From positions 434,001 to 498,000 of the forward strand of contig NZ_CP016895.1 in the NCBI RefSeq assembly GCF_001704115.1: a stretch of 64,000 nt of DNA, given 5' to 3'. This document shows positions 9,418 through 18,315 of the stretch, one piece after another (position 1 is the first letter of the stretch; each line of letters starts with the position of its first letter). A program made the position numbers and the translations under genes. This stretch comes from Acinetobacter larvae. GTDB lineage: Bacteria; Pseudomonadota; Gammaproteobacteria; Pseudomonadales; Moraxellaceae. A model generated the notes under the pieces. The model was not told where the DNA came from. It worked only from the letters and a program-made list of their open reading frames with translations, and searched no databases.

Positions 9418-10047
9418 ATGAATATAACTTTAAAACGTGGTTTAACTGCAACTGCATTGAGCACCATGCTTGCCAGTAGTGTTTATGCTGCACCAGCAGA
9501 AACACCACCAGCTTTTGTAAAGCGTGTAGCAGATGGCTTAATTAGCCGTTTAAAAGCAGATCATAATAAGTTGCAAAACAATCCAGCTGCAATTAAAGCT
9601 ATTGTTCGTCAAAACTTAGACCCTTATGTCGATGCACAGGCTTTTAGTCGTATCGTGATGGGAACTTATGCCACTAACCAATATAGCACTGCCGCACAAC
9701 GCGCCAAGTTTGAGCAAAATTTTAGAGAAGTGTTGATTGAGAACTATGGTTCTGCATTGGCGAAGTACAGTAATCAAACCTATAGCATGCGCCCTTATAA
9801 AGAAACGGGTGCAAAATTCCCTGTGGTGATTATTGACTTCAATAACAATGGTGAAAAAATTCCAGTCTCTTTCCAATTGACCGATAGTGGTAATCAATGG
9901 AAAGTGCGTAATATCAACGTCTCTGGTATTGATCTCGGTTTACAATTCCGTAATCAGTTTGCTGCCAACGTAAAACGTAATGGCAACAATATAGATAAAG
10001 CAATTGCAACCTTTAAACCAGATGCAGATGCAGCCATCAAAAAATAA
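9418..10047 (+). CDS. mlaC: Periplasmic phospholipid-binding protein MlaC
   Basis: Soluble carrier that ferries phospholipids between MlaA-porin at the outer membrane and MlaFEDB. 209 residues. Signal peptide 1-24 with a K/R start, hydrophobic core and cleavage at SSVYA-APAE. Tol-Tol-Ttg2-type domain with NLDPYVDAQAFSRIVMGTYA and the C-terminal VSGIDLGLQFRNQFAANVKRNG typical of MlaC. Shine-Dalgarno TAGGAG lies about 9 nt before ATG. Confidence 0.95.
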   Translation: MNITLKRGLTATALSTMLASSVYAAPAETPPAFVKRVADGLISRLKADHNKLQNNPAAIKAIVRQNLDPYVDAQAFSRIVMGTYATNQYSTAAQRAKFEQNFREVLIENYGSALAKYSNQTYSMRPYKETGAKFPVVIIDFNNNGEKIPVSFQLTDSGNQWKVRNINVSGIDLGLQFRNQFAANVKRNGNNIDKAIATFKPDADAAIKK

Positions 10048-10064
10048 ACTTGAGTAGGTGTAGG

Positions 10065-10355
10065 GTGATTGAATTTAAACAACAGCAACTGTATGTATCT
10101 GGTGAGATTCATTTTGGTAATGCTGAACACTGCTATCGTCAAGGTTTAGAGGTGATTCAACAGCAACAACACTTTCCATTGCAGATTAATTTATCACAAT
10201 TGCAATCTGGAAATACCTTAGCGTTGGCCATTTTCATTCGTTGGTTACGCCACACCCCCCAATCAGCGGGTTTGGTCTTTAAAGCAGTTCCTGAAAAAAT
10301 GATGAAGATCATCCAATCCTGCCATTTAGAGCAAGATCTTAAGTTCAGTGCCTAA
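10065..10355 (+). CDS. mlaB: STAS-domain protein MlaB
   Basis: STAS-domain subunit that binds and stabilises MlaF. From GTG 10065 it is 96 residues, close to E. coli MlaB (97). A TTG at 10050 would add five residues lacking family resemblance; GTG has GGTG/AGG upstream. Fold pattern: IEFKQQQLYVSGEIHFGN, then LQINLSQLQSGNTLALAIFIRW with the conserved STAS serine/threonine patch (SGNT). Last gene of the operon, 17 nt after mlaC, followed by a strong terminator. Confidence 0.9.
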   Translation: MIEFKQQQLYVSGEIHFGNAEHCYRQGLEVIQQQQHFPLQINLSQLQSGNTLALAIFIRWLRHTPQSAGLVFKAVPEKMMKIIQSCHLEQDLKFSA

Positions 10356-10375
10356 ATGGGGCATTCAAGTCGATC

Positions 10376-10410
10376 AAAAGCCCTGAGCGCAATGCGTTCA
10401 GGGCTTTTTT
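10376..10410. terminator. Bidirectional terminator between mlaB and corA
   Basis: AAAAGCCCTGAGCGC (10376-10390), loop aat, GCGTTCAGGGCTTTTTT. The A-tract on one side and T-tract on the other make it functional on both strands. The stop codon of the minus-strand corA gene lies in its last bases. Confidence 0.9.
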
Positions 10411-11422
10411 AAATCCATTTTTTCCATCTAAAATAGACCAATGGTCCAATAAAAAACAGAATCAAAATAGAAATCACCACCACAAAACTGGTCGTGCCAT
10501 GTGCAAAGGGCAGAGATTCGGTATTCATACCATAAATACTGGCAATGAGCATCGGTGGCGCTAGCATGCTGGGTAAGATCGAGAAGCGGCGGATGGTGTC
10601 ATTTTGCTCGGTATTGATAAATCCCGATGTCGTGTCGAGTAAAAAGCGTACTTTCTGAAACAGGAAGGCATCATGCTCCACCAATGAACGCACATCCTCA
10701 CTCATCTCGCGAATATCAGCATCATAAATATGACTTCCCAAGGCGCGTGGACGTGATAAAAAAGTCAGTACACGTCGTAGGTCGATCAAACATAACTGTG
10801 CTTTACCGAGCACATCTTCTTTTTGTGCTAGACGGGTAATCATGTCATCTAAGTCTAAAATTTGTTCACGGTGACGGTTATTCAGCACTTCAGAGGAGTA
10901 TATTTCCAAGTCTTTGTGGATATCTTCTAAGATATCCGCAAGCTCATCAAGTTTAGATTCGAGCAAGCCCATGAGCAGCCAAACTGGATCTTTATAGTCC
11001 ATATCATAGTCATTGCGTCGTGCGCGTGCTCTAAAGGCACGAAAGGCAACCAGTTTTTCACCTCTGAGGGTAAATAGGCGTTCTTTATGTAAAATAAAGG
11101 CAACGGTTTGCACTGTGGCTAGCATATTGCTATTGTCATCATTGTCGTTATCGGCTTGATAGTTTTTATGTTTCGTTAGAAAATAGGTACTAATATGCAA
11201 AATACCATCATCATCACGGTAAAAACGTGCAGACGATGAAATGTCTTCTAGGGATTTGAGTGTCGGCAAGTTTTGCTGATAGGCATCATAAACCCACTGT
11301 TGTTCTTCTTGTGTTGGTGCGATGAGATCAACCCATACCAATTCTGGATGTAAGTCAAAACCGCCATTAATCGTAATGTCTTCTAGACTACCGCGTTCAG
11401 TGGCATAAAAGGCTTCAAGCAT
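10409..11422 (-). CDS. corA: CorA-family magnesium/divalent cation transporter
   Basis: Homopentameric Mg2+ (Co2+/Ni2+) channel of the inner membrane. 337 residues: a large cytoplasmic alpha/beta funnel, a long helix rich in charged residues (about 150-270), then two membrane helices with the pore signature YGMN at 297-300 and a basic C-terminus RWKKWI, as in CorA. ATG at 11420-11422. The substrate is by family only; zinc-exporting ZntB relatives share the GxN motif, but GMN and the long funnel favour CorA. Confidence 0.88.
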   Translation of the reverse strand: MLEAFYATERGSLEDITINGGFDLHPELVWVDLIAPTQEEQQWVYDAYQQNLPTLKSLEDISSSARFYRDDDGILHISTYFLTKHKNYQADNDNDDNSNMLATVQTVAFILHKERLFTLRGEKLVAFRAFRARARRNDYDMDYKDPVWLLMGLLESKLDELADILEDIHKDLEIYSSEVLNNRHREQILDLDDMITRLAQKEDVLGKAQLCLIDLRRVLTFLSRPRALGSHIYDADIREMSEDVRSLVEHDAFLFQKVRFLLDTTSGFINTEQNDTIRRFSILPSMLAPPMLIASIYGMNTESLPFAHGTTSFVVVISILILFFIGPLVYFRWKKWI

Positions 11423-11575
11423 GTGGGCTTTTCCTGCGCAGTATAAGAGAAAATAGTAGGGCTATTTTAGTAAAGGATTGCAATAAAAACACTGTTTGTC
11501 ATACTCATTTTTAAAAAAAACTGAATCTGAGTATAGAGATACAGCATGGCAATGAGATAACAAGGTTAGGTTGAA

Positions 11576-12163
11576 ATGAATTCGATAGCAGTTTTTTGTG
11601 GTTCTGCATTAGGAAATGAAGCTGTTTTTGCAGAGCAGGCACGTTTGACAGGAACTTTGATTGCACAACAAGGAAAAACCTTGGTCTATGGTGGCGGGCG
11701 TTCTGGTTTAATGGGCATTGTGGCAGATAGTGCCTTGGCCGCGGGTGGTCAAGTCATTGGTGTGATTCCACAAAACTTGGTCGATAGTGAATTGGCGCAT
11801 CCGAATCTGACTGCATTACATATTGTTGCCGATATGCATGAACGTAAGACCAAAATGTCTGAACTGGCCGATGCATTTATTGCGATGCCCGGTGGTTCTG
11901 GTACTTTTGAGGAAATCTTTGAGCAATGGACTTGGGCACAGTTGGGTATTCATTTAAAACCTTGTGCTTTTTTGAATGTCGAAGGTTTTTATGATGACCT
12001 GATTAAATTCATCGCGCATAGTGCTGAATGTGGTTTTACCAAGACGCGTTTTACTGAAAAGCTGATTTATAGTGATGATATCCAAAAAATTCTGGCAGCC
12101 TTTGAGCATTACATTGCTCCAGCGCCGAAATGGGGTGCAGCCGAAAGAAAAGCAGCGGTATAA
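11576..12163 (+). CDS. LOG/TIGR00730-family Rossmann protein
   Basis: 195 residues. Family members hydrolyse nucleoside 5'-monophosphates such as cytokinin riboside monophosphates (LOG activity) or purine NMPs. N-terminal AVFCGSALG, VYGGGRSGLMG and the signature MPGGSGTFEE (PGGSGT at 105-110) are intact, with R/E active-site residues in place. AAGGTTAGG precedes ATG 11576. The downstream Nudix gene starts 15 nt after its stop, so the two are probably cotranscribed; both clear unwanted nucleotides, which fits a housekeeping role. Confidence 0.88.
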   Translation: MNSIAVFCGSALGNEAVFAEQARLTGTLIAQQGKTLVYGGGRSGLMGIVADSALAAGGQVIGVIPQNLVDSELAHPNLTALHIVADMHERKTKMSELADAFIAMPGGSGTFEEIFEQWTWAQLGIHLKPCAFLNVEGFYDDLIKFIAHSAECGFTKTRFTEKLIYSDDIQKILAAFEHYIAPAPKWGAAERKAAV

Positions 12164-12177
12164 GTGGTATAGATAGC

Positions 12178-12618
12178 ATGAAATATATTACGGTTGCTGC
12201 AGCTGTTATTGAAAATAGCCAAGGTCAATTGCTGTTGGTTCGCAAAAAACAGACTCAATTTTTCATGCAGGTTGGTGGCAAACTTGAAGCCAATGAAGCT
12301 GCTGAAGACTGTTTATTAAGGGAAATCCAAGAAGAAATTGCTGTTGCTGCGCAGATTAAGCAATTTATTGGACGCTTTGAGACTGCGGCAGCCAATGAAA
12401 CTGACCACCGCCTTTGTAGCTATCTCTATCATGTGACACTATTGGGCGAGCCACAGATTGCCGCTGAGATTGCTGCAATGCAATGGTTTGATCCTACAAC
12501 AGTTTCGGCATCGGACTTGCTCGCGCCTTTGACCCGAGAGGTGGTGATTCCTTGGTATTTGCAATATGCACAAAAGCGTCGCCGCAATTTGTCATCGTCA
12601 TCCTCAGCTGTATTTTAA
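12178..12618 (+). CDS. Nudix hydrolase
   Basis: 146 residues from ATG 12178. Hydrolyses a nucleoside diphosphate linked to a moiety X; substrate unknown. Nudix box reads GGKLEANEAAEDCLLREIQEE followed by IAV: the REUXEE metal-binding core is intact, but the glycine after the second EE is replaced by alanine. A longer frame opening at 12130 lies inside the LOG gene and is less likely. Overlap-close to the LOG-family gene, hence a probable two-gene operon. Confidence 0.85.
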   Translation: MKYITVAAAVIENSQGQLLLVRKKQTQFFMQVGGKLEANEAAEDCLLREIQEEIAVAAQIKQFIGRFETAAANETDHRLCSYLYHVTLLGEPQIAAEIAAMQWFDPTTVSASDLLAPLTREVVIPWYLQYAQKRRRNLSSSSSAVF

Positions 12619-12642
12619 GCTTTTGTTCTGCTATGACGTTTT

Positions 12643-12680
12643 AAAAAATGCTTTTAGCATGGTTTCTAAAAGCATTTTTT
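12643..12680. terminator. Bidirectional terminator (Nudix gene / comF)
   Basis: AAAAAATGCTTTTAG (12643-12657) and its perfect complement CTAAAAGCATTTTTT (12666-12680) around an 8-nt loop. Works for the plus-strand Nudix gene and for minus-strand comF. Confidence 0.92.
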
Positions 12681-12741
12681 AATCACACTCTGATTTTATA
12701 TTGTGGTTTTCTGTATTGTAGTTTTATGGAGCTTTTCTAGA

Positions 12742-13371
12742 TTAAGTCGCAGCGGCAAGGCAGAGTGCATCGATCTGCTGACAGCCGAGCTGTTGCAAGG
12801 CCTGAGCCAAGGCAAATAAAGAGCTTCCTGTGGTGACGACATCATCTAGCATCAATACCCGAGTATAGGGGTGTTGGGGGTTTTCGGGGCAATAAAACTG
12901 CTGTTGAATGTTTTCCATGCGTTCAAAACGATTTAAGCCTTTTTGGCGTTGCTCTGCATGACGATGAATCGGTTGCCAAATCGCACAGCCCCAATGTTTG
13001 GCGAGTCGTTGCGCCAAATACAAACTCTGATTATAGCCACGCTCAATCAAACGTTGCTTGGAAATTGGCATCGCCACAATGGCATCGATTGCTGTGGGTT
13101 TTAGTCGATATAAAGCATGTAATAAGATACGTTGATACTGCAGTTGTTGTAGATATTTAAATTTTTGAATGATACGGTTGATTGGAAATTGGTAGTCAAA
13201 TATACAGTGGATTGACAGTTGATGTTTGTGTATACACTGTAGCCGCCAAGGTAAGTTTTGCCAGCAATCTTGACACAAACCGTGGGTAGCCTGTGTTTCC
13301 AGTTGACACAATAGACAGCCAAAACCCAGAGTATGTTTGGCATAGTGATAGCTGGTGTTGATATATATCAT
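12742..13371 (-). CDS. comF: ComF-family phosphoribosyltransferase-like protein
   Basis: 209 residues. ComF/GntX proteins act in natural transformation (late handling of incoming DNA, with PriA and ComM partners in other species); biochemical activity is not settled. Zinc ribbon CLLC...CQDCW at about 19-37, then a PRTase domain with MPISKQRLIERGYNQS and the PRPP loop VLMLDDVVTTGSS at about 170-182. Shine-Dalgarno GGGAG lies before ATG. Downstream of recG on the same strand, 117 nt apart, so a recG-comF unit is likely. Confidence 0.9.
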   Translation of the reverse strand: MIYINTSYHYAKHTLGFGCLLCQLETQATHGLCQDCWQNLPWRLQCIHKHQLSIHCIFDYQFPINRIIQKFKYLQQLQYQRILLHALYRLKPTAIDAIVAMPISKQRLIERGYNQSLYLAQRLAKHWGCAIWQPIHRHAEQRQKGLNRFERMENIQQQFYCPENPQHPYTRVLMLDDVVTTGSSLFALAQALQQLGCQQIDALCLAAAT

Positions 13372-13470
13372 CTTTTGTCTCCCGACAATTTGAGCTGTTG
13401 TAGAAAGGACGCGAAGCCTGCGCAGAAGAAACTTTACTATTGTTATGGGGTGTTGCGGGCGTCAGTGCTT

Positions 13471-13502
13471 AACTAGACATAAGCATAACTAGACATAAGC
13501 AT
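13471..13502. repeat. 16-bp perfect tandem duplication at the recG 3' end
   Basis: AACTAGACATAAGCAT occurs twice in direct tandem (13471-13486, 13487-13502). The recG stop codon (TAG on the minus strand, 13489-13491) lies in the second copy; the first is therefore untranslated. Recent slippage-type duplication. Confidence 0.9.
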
Positions 13503-15534
13503 AACGGGGGGCTTGTGGCAGCCAGCGTTGTAACAGTGCTTCGGCTAATTCAGGATGTTGTTGCAAAATACTTGCTGCAGCACGATGCGCAGCGGCTAAG
13601 AGATGATCATCGCGCTCCAGTTTGGCCACTCGAAATCCGATATCGCCAGTTTGTTTGGTCCCTAAAATTTCACCAGGCCCCCGTATTTCTAAATCTTTTT
13701 CAGCGATGACAAAGCCATCATTACTTTCACGTAAGATTTTTAGCCGTTCTAAACCATTTTGAGAAAGTGGATGTTTATATAACAGTGCACAGAAACTGGC
13801 TTGTGCACCACGTCCAACACGACCTCGTAATTGGTGTAATTGAGAAAGCCCAAGACGTTCGGCATTTTCTATGACCATGATAGAGGCATTGGGAACATCG
13901 ACCCCGACTTCGATCACCGTGGTGGCTATTAATAGTTGTAATTGGTTGTCTTTGAATTGCTGCATGATCTGTTGTTTCTGATCTGCTTTCATTTTGCCGT
14001 GTACCAAGCCGATATTGAGATCAGGAAATTTTTCCGTCATTTCTCGGTAAGTGGCTTCAGCAGCTTGTGCATCAAGGCTTTCTGATTGTTCCACCAAAGT
14101 GCAGACCCAATAGGCTTGTTTACCCTCGGCACAATTACTGGCGATACGTTGTAAGACTTGTTCACGTCGATCTAGCGGAATGGTCACGGTTTGAATCGGT
14201 GTTCTGCCGGGAGGCAGTTCATCAATAATCGACGTATCTAAATCGCCATAGGCAGACATGGCAAGTGTTCGTGGAATTGGTGTTGCGGTCATAACCAACT
14301 GATGCGGTGTACTGTGTGCATAGCCTTTGTCACGTAATGCTAAACGTTGATCAACACCAAAGCGATGTTGTTCATCGATGATGACTAAACCAAGTTTATG
14401 GAACTGAATGTGTTGTTGAAAGAGCGCATGTGTTCCAATCGCCAGCTGCGCGGTGCCATCGCTGACTGCTTGCTCGACTGCATTGCGTGCTTTACCTTTT
14501 TGTTTGCCTGCTAACCAAACCACAGTGAAGCCCAAAGGTTCAAACCATTTTTTAAAATTGAGGTAATGTTGTTCAGCCAAAATTTCAGTCGGTGCCATTA
14601 AGGCAACTTGCCAAGCTTCTTCGAGCGGATGGCAGGCTGCCAATGCAGCCACCAAGGTTTTGCCCGCACCGACATCGCCTTGTACCAGACGTAGCATCGG
14701 TTTGTTCGCTTTTAGGTCTTGCATAATCTCGTGCGAGACGCGGCGCTGTGCTTGGGTGAGCGCAAAGGGGAGTCCTGCTAAGAGCTGTTTGGTGAGCTGT
14801 TGGCTGGGTGCAAAACTGGGTGCTTGTGTTTGTTGTAAGTAGGCGCGACGTGTCAGTAAACTGATTTGATGTGCGACCAATTCTTCAAAAATCAGACGTT
14901 GCTGTGCAGGGTGGGTGGCTTGTGCCAGTTGCAGCATATTGGCATTGGCTGGTGGGTGGTGAATATAATGCAGTGCCTGCTGTAAGTCATAACCATGACA
15001 AAATTGCTTGGGTAATAATTCTGGTAGATGATCGCTGTGTAAGTGCAAAGCTTGTTCAATATACTGTCTAAGTTTGGGCTGAGTCAGCCCTTCAGTACTG
15101 GGGTAAATTGCTGTAAGTTGTGTCTTGGGCAGAGGTGTATAGCTGGTAATAAGTTGAATTTCAGGGTGATATAACTCTAGACCACGCGCACCGACACGTA
15201 CTTCACCAAACACACGCAGGCGATGCCCAACTTGGATACGGTCGGTTAGCCCTTTATAAATATGATAAAAACGTAAGGTGATTTTGCCGGTGTCATCTTG
15301 TAATTGTGCTGCCATTGATTGGCGTTTGCCCGGTGGGAAATCGACAGAACTCACCGTGCCTTCAAGCAAATAGCTACGTCCCACGGTCAATTGGTTCATG
15401 GCGATGATTGTGCTACGATCTTCATAGTCACGTGGCAAATGAAACAACAGATCTTCTGTGGTAAAAATATGCAGCTTTTCGAGTAATGCTGCAGAGGCGT
15501 TACCTACCCCTTTTAATTGGTGGACTTCAGCCAT
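13489..15534 (-). CDS. recG: ATP-dependent DNA helicase RecG
   Basis: Branch-migrating helicase that reverses stalled forks and processes Holliday junctions, D-loops and R-loops. 681 residues (E. coli 693). N-terminal HhH-like start VGNASAALLEKL, wedge OB domain (about 50-150), Walker A GDVGAGKT near 285-292, DEQH box (VIIDEQHRFG), TATPIPRTLAM, motif VI QLRGRVGRG and the C-terminal TRG motif region GPGEILGTKQTG. ATG 15532-15534. Upstream of comF; 35 bp from the divergent SDR gene. Confidence 0.96.
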   Translation of the reverse strand: MAEVHQLKGVGNASAALLEKLHIFTTEDLLFHLPRDYEDRSTIIAMNQLTVGRSYLLEGTVSSVDFPPGKRQSMAAQLQDDTGKITLRFYHIYKGLTDRIQVGHRLRVFGEVRVGARGLELYHPEIQLITSYTPLPKTQLTAIYPSTEGLTQPKLRQYIEQALHLHSDHLPELLPKQFCHGYDLQQALHYIHHPPANANMLQLAQATHPAQQRLIFEELVAHQISLLTRRAYLQQTQAPSFAPSQQLTKQLLAGLPFALTQAQRRVSHEIMQDLKANKPMLRLVQGDVGAGKTLVAALAACHPLEEAWQVALMAPTEILAEQHYLNFKKWFEPLGFTVVWLAGKQKGKARNAVEQAVSDGTAQLAIGTHALFQQHIQFHKLGLVIIDEQHRFGVDQRLALRDKGYAHSTPHQLVMTATPIPRTLAMSAYGDLDTSIIDELPPGRTPIQTVTIPLDRREQVLQRIASNCAEGKQAYWVCTLVEQSESLDAQAAEATYREMTEKFPDLNIGLVHGKMKADQKQQIMQQFKDNQLQLLIATTVIEVGVDVPNASIMVIENAERLGLSQLHQLRGRVGRGAQASFCALLYKHPLSQNGLERLKILRESNDGFVIAEKDLEIRGPGEILGTKQTGDIGFRVAKLERDDHLLAAAHRAAASILQQHPELAEALLQRWLPQAPRYAYV

Positions 15535-15569
15535 GTCCCCTCAACATATTTGATTGATTAGGTCAGTGT

Positions 15570-16388
15570 ATGCATATCTTATTGCTTGGTTATGGTCAAA
15601 CGGCACAACGTTTGGCACAGACATTATCACAGTCAGATCATCAAATTACCACAATTAGTCGTTCTGCTAAAGACACAGCATTTTCAAACCATCTGATTCA
15701 GGATGTTGCCCATCTGGATCTGAGTCAGCTTGCAGCAATCGATCAGGTCTATGTGTTGTTGGCACCGGCACAGCGTAGCGTTGCAGACTACCGCAAGACT
15801 TATCTGGATAGTGTGGCACCGATTTGCCGTGCTTTGGCTAGTCATCCGGTGCAACGGATTGTGGTGGTGTCCTCGACACGGGTTTATGGTGAGCATCAAG
15901 GCGAGCAGATTGACGATTCGACGCCAGCTTCGACTACAGATCCCTATGGGCAAATTTTACTGGATATGGAGCATGCATGGCGACAGGCTTATCCAACACA
16001 ATGTGTGATCCTTAGACCAAGTGGTATCTATGGACGTTCTGTACAGCGCTTAACAGAACTCGCGCTGAAGACGACGCAGTATCGTGCATTACATTGGAGT
16101 AATCGTATCCATATCGATGATTTGGCAGCTTTCTTGGCGCATTTACTTCACGTGGAACAGCCTAGCGCCTATTATCTGGTCAGCGATAGCCGTCCGATTG
16201 CAATGCATGAGATTTTGACTTGGTTTCGTACCCAGCTTGGACTGCCTCCATTCAGCTATGCGCCTGAGCTGACTTCAGGTAAGCGTATTTTTGCACAGCG
16301 GATGCTAGATCATGGTTTTTGCTTGCAACATCCTGATTGTTTTCAAGTTTATCGGCAGTTGGCAGCAGAAAGCGCTAGCGTTCGCTAA
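15570..16388 (+). CDS. NAD-dependent epimerase/dehydratase-like SDR protein
   Basis: 272 residues of extended SDR type, closest in shape to YeeZ. N-terminal LLLGYGQTAQRLA gives the G-x-G-x-x-A nucleotide fold; VVVSSTRVYG around residues 109-118 and DPYGQILLDMEHAW correspond to the S..Y...K region, but the position of the SDR lysine holds leucine (YGQIL), so catalysis may be lost or unusual. Substrate unknown. ATG 15570; the gene is divergent from recG. Confidence 0.75.
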   Translation: MHILLLGYGQTAQRLAQTLSQSDHQITTISRSAKDTAFSNHLIQDVAHLDLSQLAAIDQVYVLLAPAQRSVADYRKTYLDSVAPICRALASHPVQRIVVVSSTRVYGEHQGEQIDDSTPASTTDPYGQILLDMEHAWRQAYPTQCVILRPSGIYGRSVQRLTELALKTTQYRALHWSNRIHIDDLAAFLAHLLHVEQPSAYYLVSDSRPIAMHEILTWFRTQLGLPPFSYAPELTSGKRIFAQRMLDHGFCLQHPDCFQVYRQLAAESASVR

Positions 16389-16472
16389 ACTTTTCTTGCT
16401 CGCCATTACGCCTCATTGAATGTTTAGACAGGCATGGCAGTGAAGAATGTTTTGCACTTGAGGGGGAGAATG

Positions 16473-16898
16473 ATGTCTAATCAAATACAAGGACTACGAG
16501 GACAATGTCATTGTGGTGCGGTAAAATTTAGCCTTGAACTGACAGATGCTTTTCAGTCAATTCGTCGATGTAATTGTTCTTTTTGTCGTATGCGTGGCGC
16601 TGTTGCTATCTCTGTGGCATTGTCTGCGATTGATGTCTATCAAGGCAAAGATCAGCTGACAGAATATCGTTTTAACACTCGGCAGGCGGTACATTATTTT
16701 TGCTCGATTTGTGGTATTTATACATTTCATCAGCGTCGTTCAAATCCAGAGCAATATGCTGTGAATGTGGCTTGCCTTGAAAATGTGTCACCTTTTGATT
16801 TTCGTCATGTGCCTGTGATGGATGGCATCCATCATCCCAAAGATGGTGGTGGTGGGATTGTTGGCTATTTGGATTATATCGATTTAACACCCTCATAA
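16473..16898 (+). CDS. GFA-family zinc protein (CENP-V/Gfa fold)
   Basis: 141 residues. Named after a glutathione-dependent formaldehyde-activating enzyme, though most members have unknown function. Zinc ligands visible: GQCHCGAVKF near the N-terminus, RRCNCSFCRMRGA, and FCSICGIYTFH (about residues 79-89). AGGGGGA at 16461-16467 fits ATG 16473 (or the adjacent ATG 16470) better than an upstream ATG at 16434. No operon partner. Confidence 0.85.
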   Translation: MSNQIQGLRGQCHCGAVKFSLELTDAFQSIRRCNCSFCRMRGAVAISVALSAIDVYQGKDQLTEYRFNTRQAVHYFCSICGIYTFHQRRSNPEQYAVNVACLENVSPFDFRHVPVMDGIHHPKDGGGGIVGYLDYIDLTPS

Positions 16899-17011
16899 AA
16901 GCCAATGCGCTGCTATATTGAGCAGCTTAGAAGAAGACCAATGAATATAGCGCATTGGTCTGGTTGGCTATTTTAATGGTTGAGCTATTTAACAGTTGAG
17001 TTATTGATTGT

Positions 17012-17383
17012 TTAAAAGCATTTTTCAATAAAATCTTGATGTTCATCCAATTTAATTGCAATTAGATTGTTATTATCAAAGGTCGAATTAAAAAGGGTAT
17101 TTTCACTTTTATTGACTTTAATTCGTCCTACAGAACTTGGTTTTAGTGCTGCTTCCTGAAGGAGATTAATCTGTATGACTTCTTCTTTGGCATTGATTGG
17201 ATTAAATTCGAAGCTAATTTTTTCTCGCGCAATACCATCTAACTTATAGTTTTCGTAGATCATATCTTTTAATTGGTTTTGGCATACTGCGCTATTTTTA
17301 AAGCTGCTATGTTCAATTTCGGGTCCAAAATGGCATGCTGTCATCGCGGTGGCGCATACTATACAGAGCACTAATTTTGACAT
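17012..17383 (-). CDS. Small putative lipoprotein
   Basis: 123 residues of unknown function. Starts at tandem ATGs (17384-17386 and 17381-17383) after GAAGAGAGA. Signal peptide KLVLCIVCATAMTA followed by cysteine in a lipobox-like A-M-T-A-C, so probably a lipoprotein. Two further cysteines (AVCQN and the C-terminal EKCF) could form a disulfide. Mixed alpha/beta-looking polar body; no domain recognised. AT-rich like its neighbour. Confidence 0.6.
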   Translation of the reverse strand: MSKLVLCIVCATAMTACHFGPEIEHSSFKNSAVCQNQLKDMIYENYKLDGIAREKISFEFNPINAKEEVIQINLLQEAALKPSSVGRIKVNKSENTLFNSTFDNNNLIAIKLDEHQDFIEKCF

Positions 17384-17610
17384 CATTCTCTCTTCTAACA
17401 ATATTTACTACATAAGTATCGAGGGGCTGACAAGTATTGCCAGATTATCGACTTATTCTAACAATTAAATGCGAATGAGTCTTATTTTATTGATATTTTA
17501 CTTAGTACATGACTGAATGTGCATGATCAGCACAAGCCTTCAAGAGAAATGTCTGGTTGATTCAAACTCAAAGTGCTGGCTTTAGAATATTATTTTTTTG
17601 ATCATTCAGT

Positions 17611-18315
17611 TTATTGCCTATGAGTCGGTGGCAATATGTGATTTGGGACATGTAGCGCAATGCTTTGCCCTGTATGACAGGATTGAATATAAAGATCAAA
17701 TGAAGTTGTAATACTGGGGTCAATAGCAGCCTGTATTGCGAAAATCTGCTTCAAATTTTGAATATAAAAATCAAGGAATTCCTGCTCTGTTGCAAAGCTT
17801 TTTAAAGGTTTTAAAGCACGTTGAAAATCTTGTAAACAACGCATATCTGCAGGAACAATAAAGCAAGATAGGTCAATTACCCATGGCTTAATTTCTTTCA
17901 TCAATGGGCTGATCATTTGTACTCTATTTTTTTCAAAATATTGCAAAAATGGTTTTATTGGTATGGAGTACAAAAATGTTTTATTGCCTTCATATATAGA
18001 AAATACGATATGGTTGTTTAATAAAAAGTTTTCGGGAACGCCTTCTGAAATCCTTTTTTCAATTTCATTGTGGATAATATCCATTTGCCTAAGTTGCTGT
18101 TCATGCTGATCTAAACTGGTAAAATAATGCGCGACGCGATTGATAAATACTGTCTCGCCGGTACCCGCGAACGCTCCTCTGCACCAGAGTTTGATCTTAG
18201 GTTCATCGTCATGAGCTCGTTGCATTGTGCCAGTTGCAGTATCACAAAACATGGCTCTTTTATCTGCTGCAATGAGAATACAATCCCCCAAATGTGCGGA
18301 TATGATCATCGTCAT
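17611..18315 (-). CDS. Proteasome/HslV-like Ntn-fold protein
   Basis: 234 residues, not annotated by any close family I recall. The N-terminus after Met is T-M-I-I-S-A, followed by GDCILIAADKRA and, after a short insert, EPKIKLWCRGAFAGTGET. This matches the 20S proteasome beta/HslV layout: Thr1 nucleophile exposed by Met removal, Asp17 (D18 here), a Lys33 equivalent (K40) and the AG-x-G-x glycine turn (G51). The C-terminal half is not recognisable. ATG at 18313-18315 overlaps the stop of a plsB-like fragment (ATGA). Peptidase activity is an inference; partner unfoldase not in the window. Confidence 0.6.
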   Translation of the reverse strand: MTMIISAHLGDCILIAADKRAMFCDTATGTMQRAHDDEPKIKLWCRGAFAGTGETVFINRVAHYFTSLDQHEQQLRQMDIIHNEIEKRISEGVPENFLLNNHIVFSIYEGNKTFLYSIPIKPFLQYFEKNRVQMISPLMKEIKPWVIDLSCFIVPADMRCLQDFQRALKPLKSFATEQEFLDFYIQNLKQIFAIQAAIDPSITTSFDLYIQSCHTGQSIALHVPNHILPPTHRQ

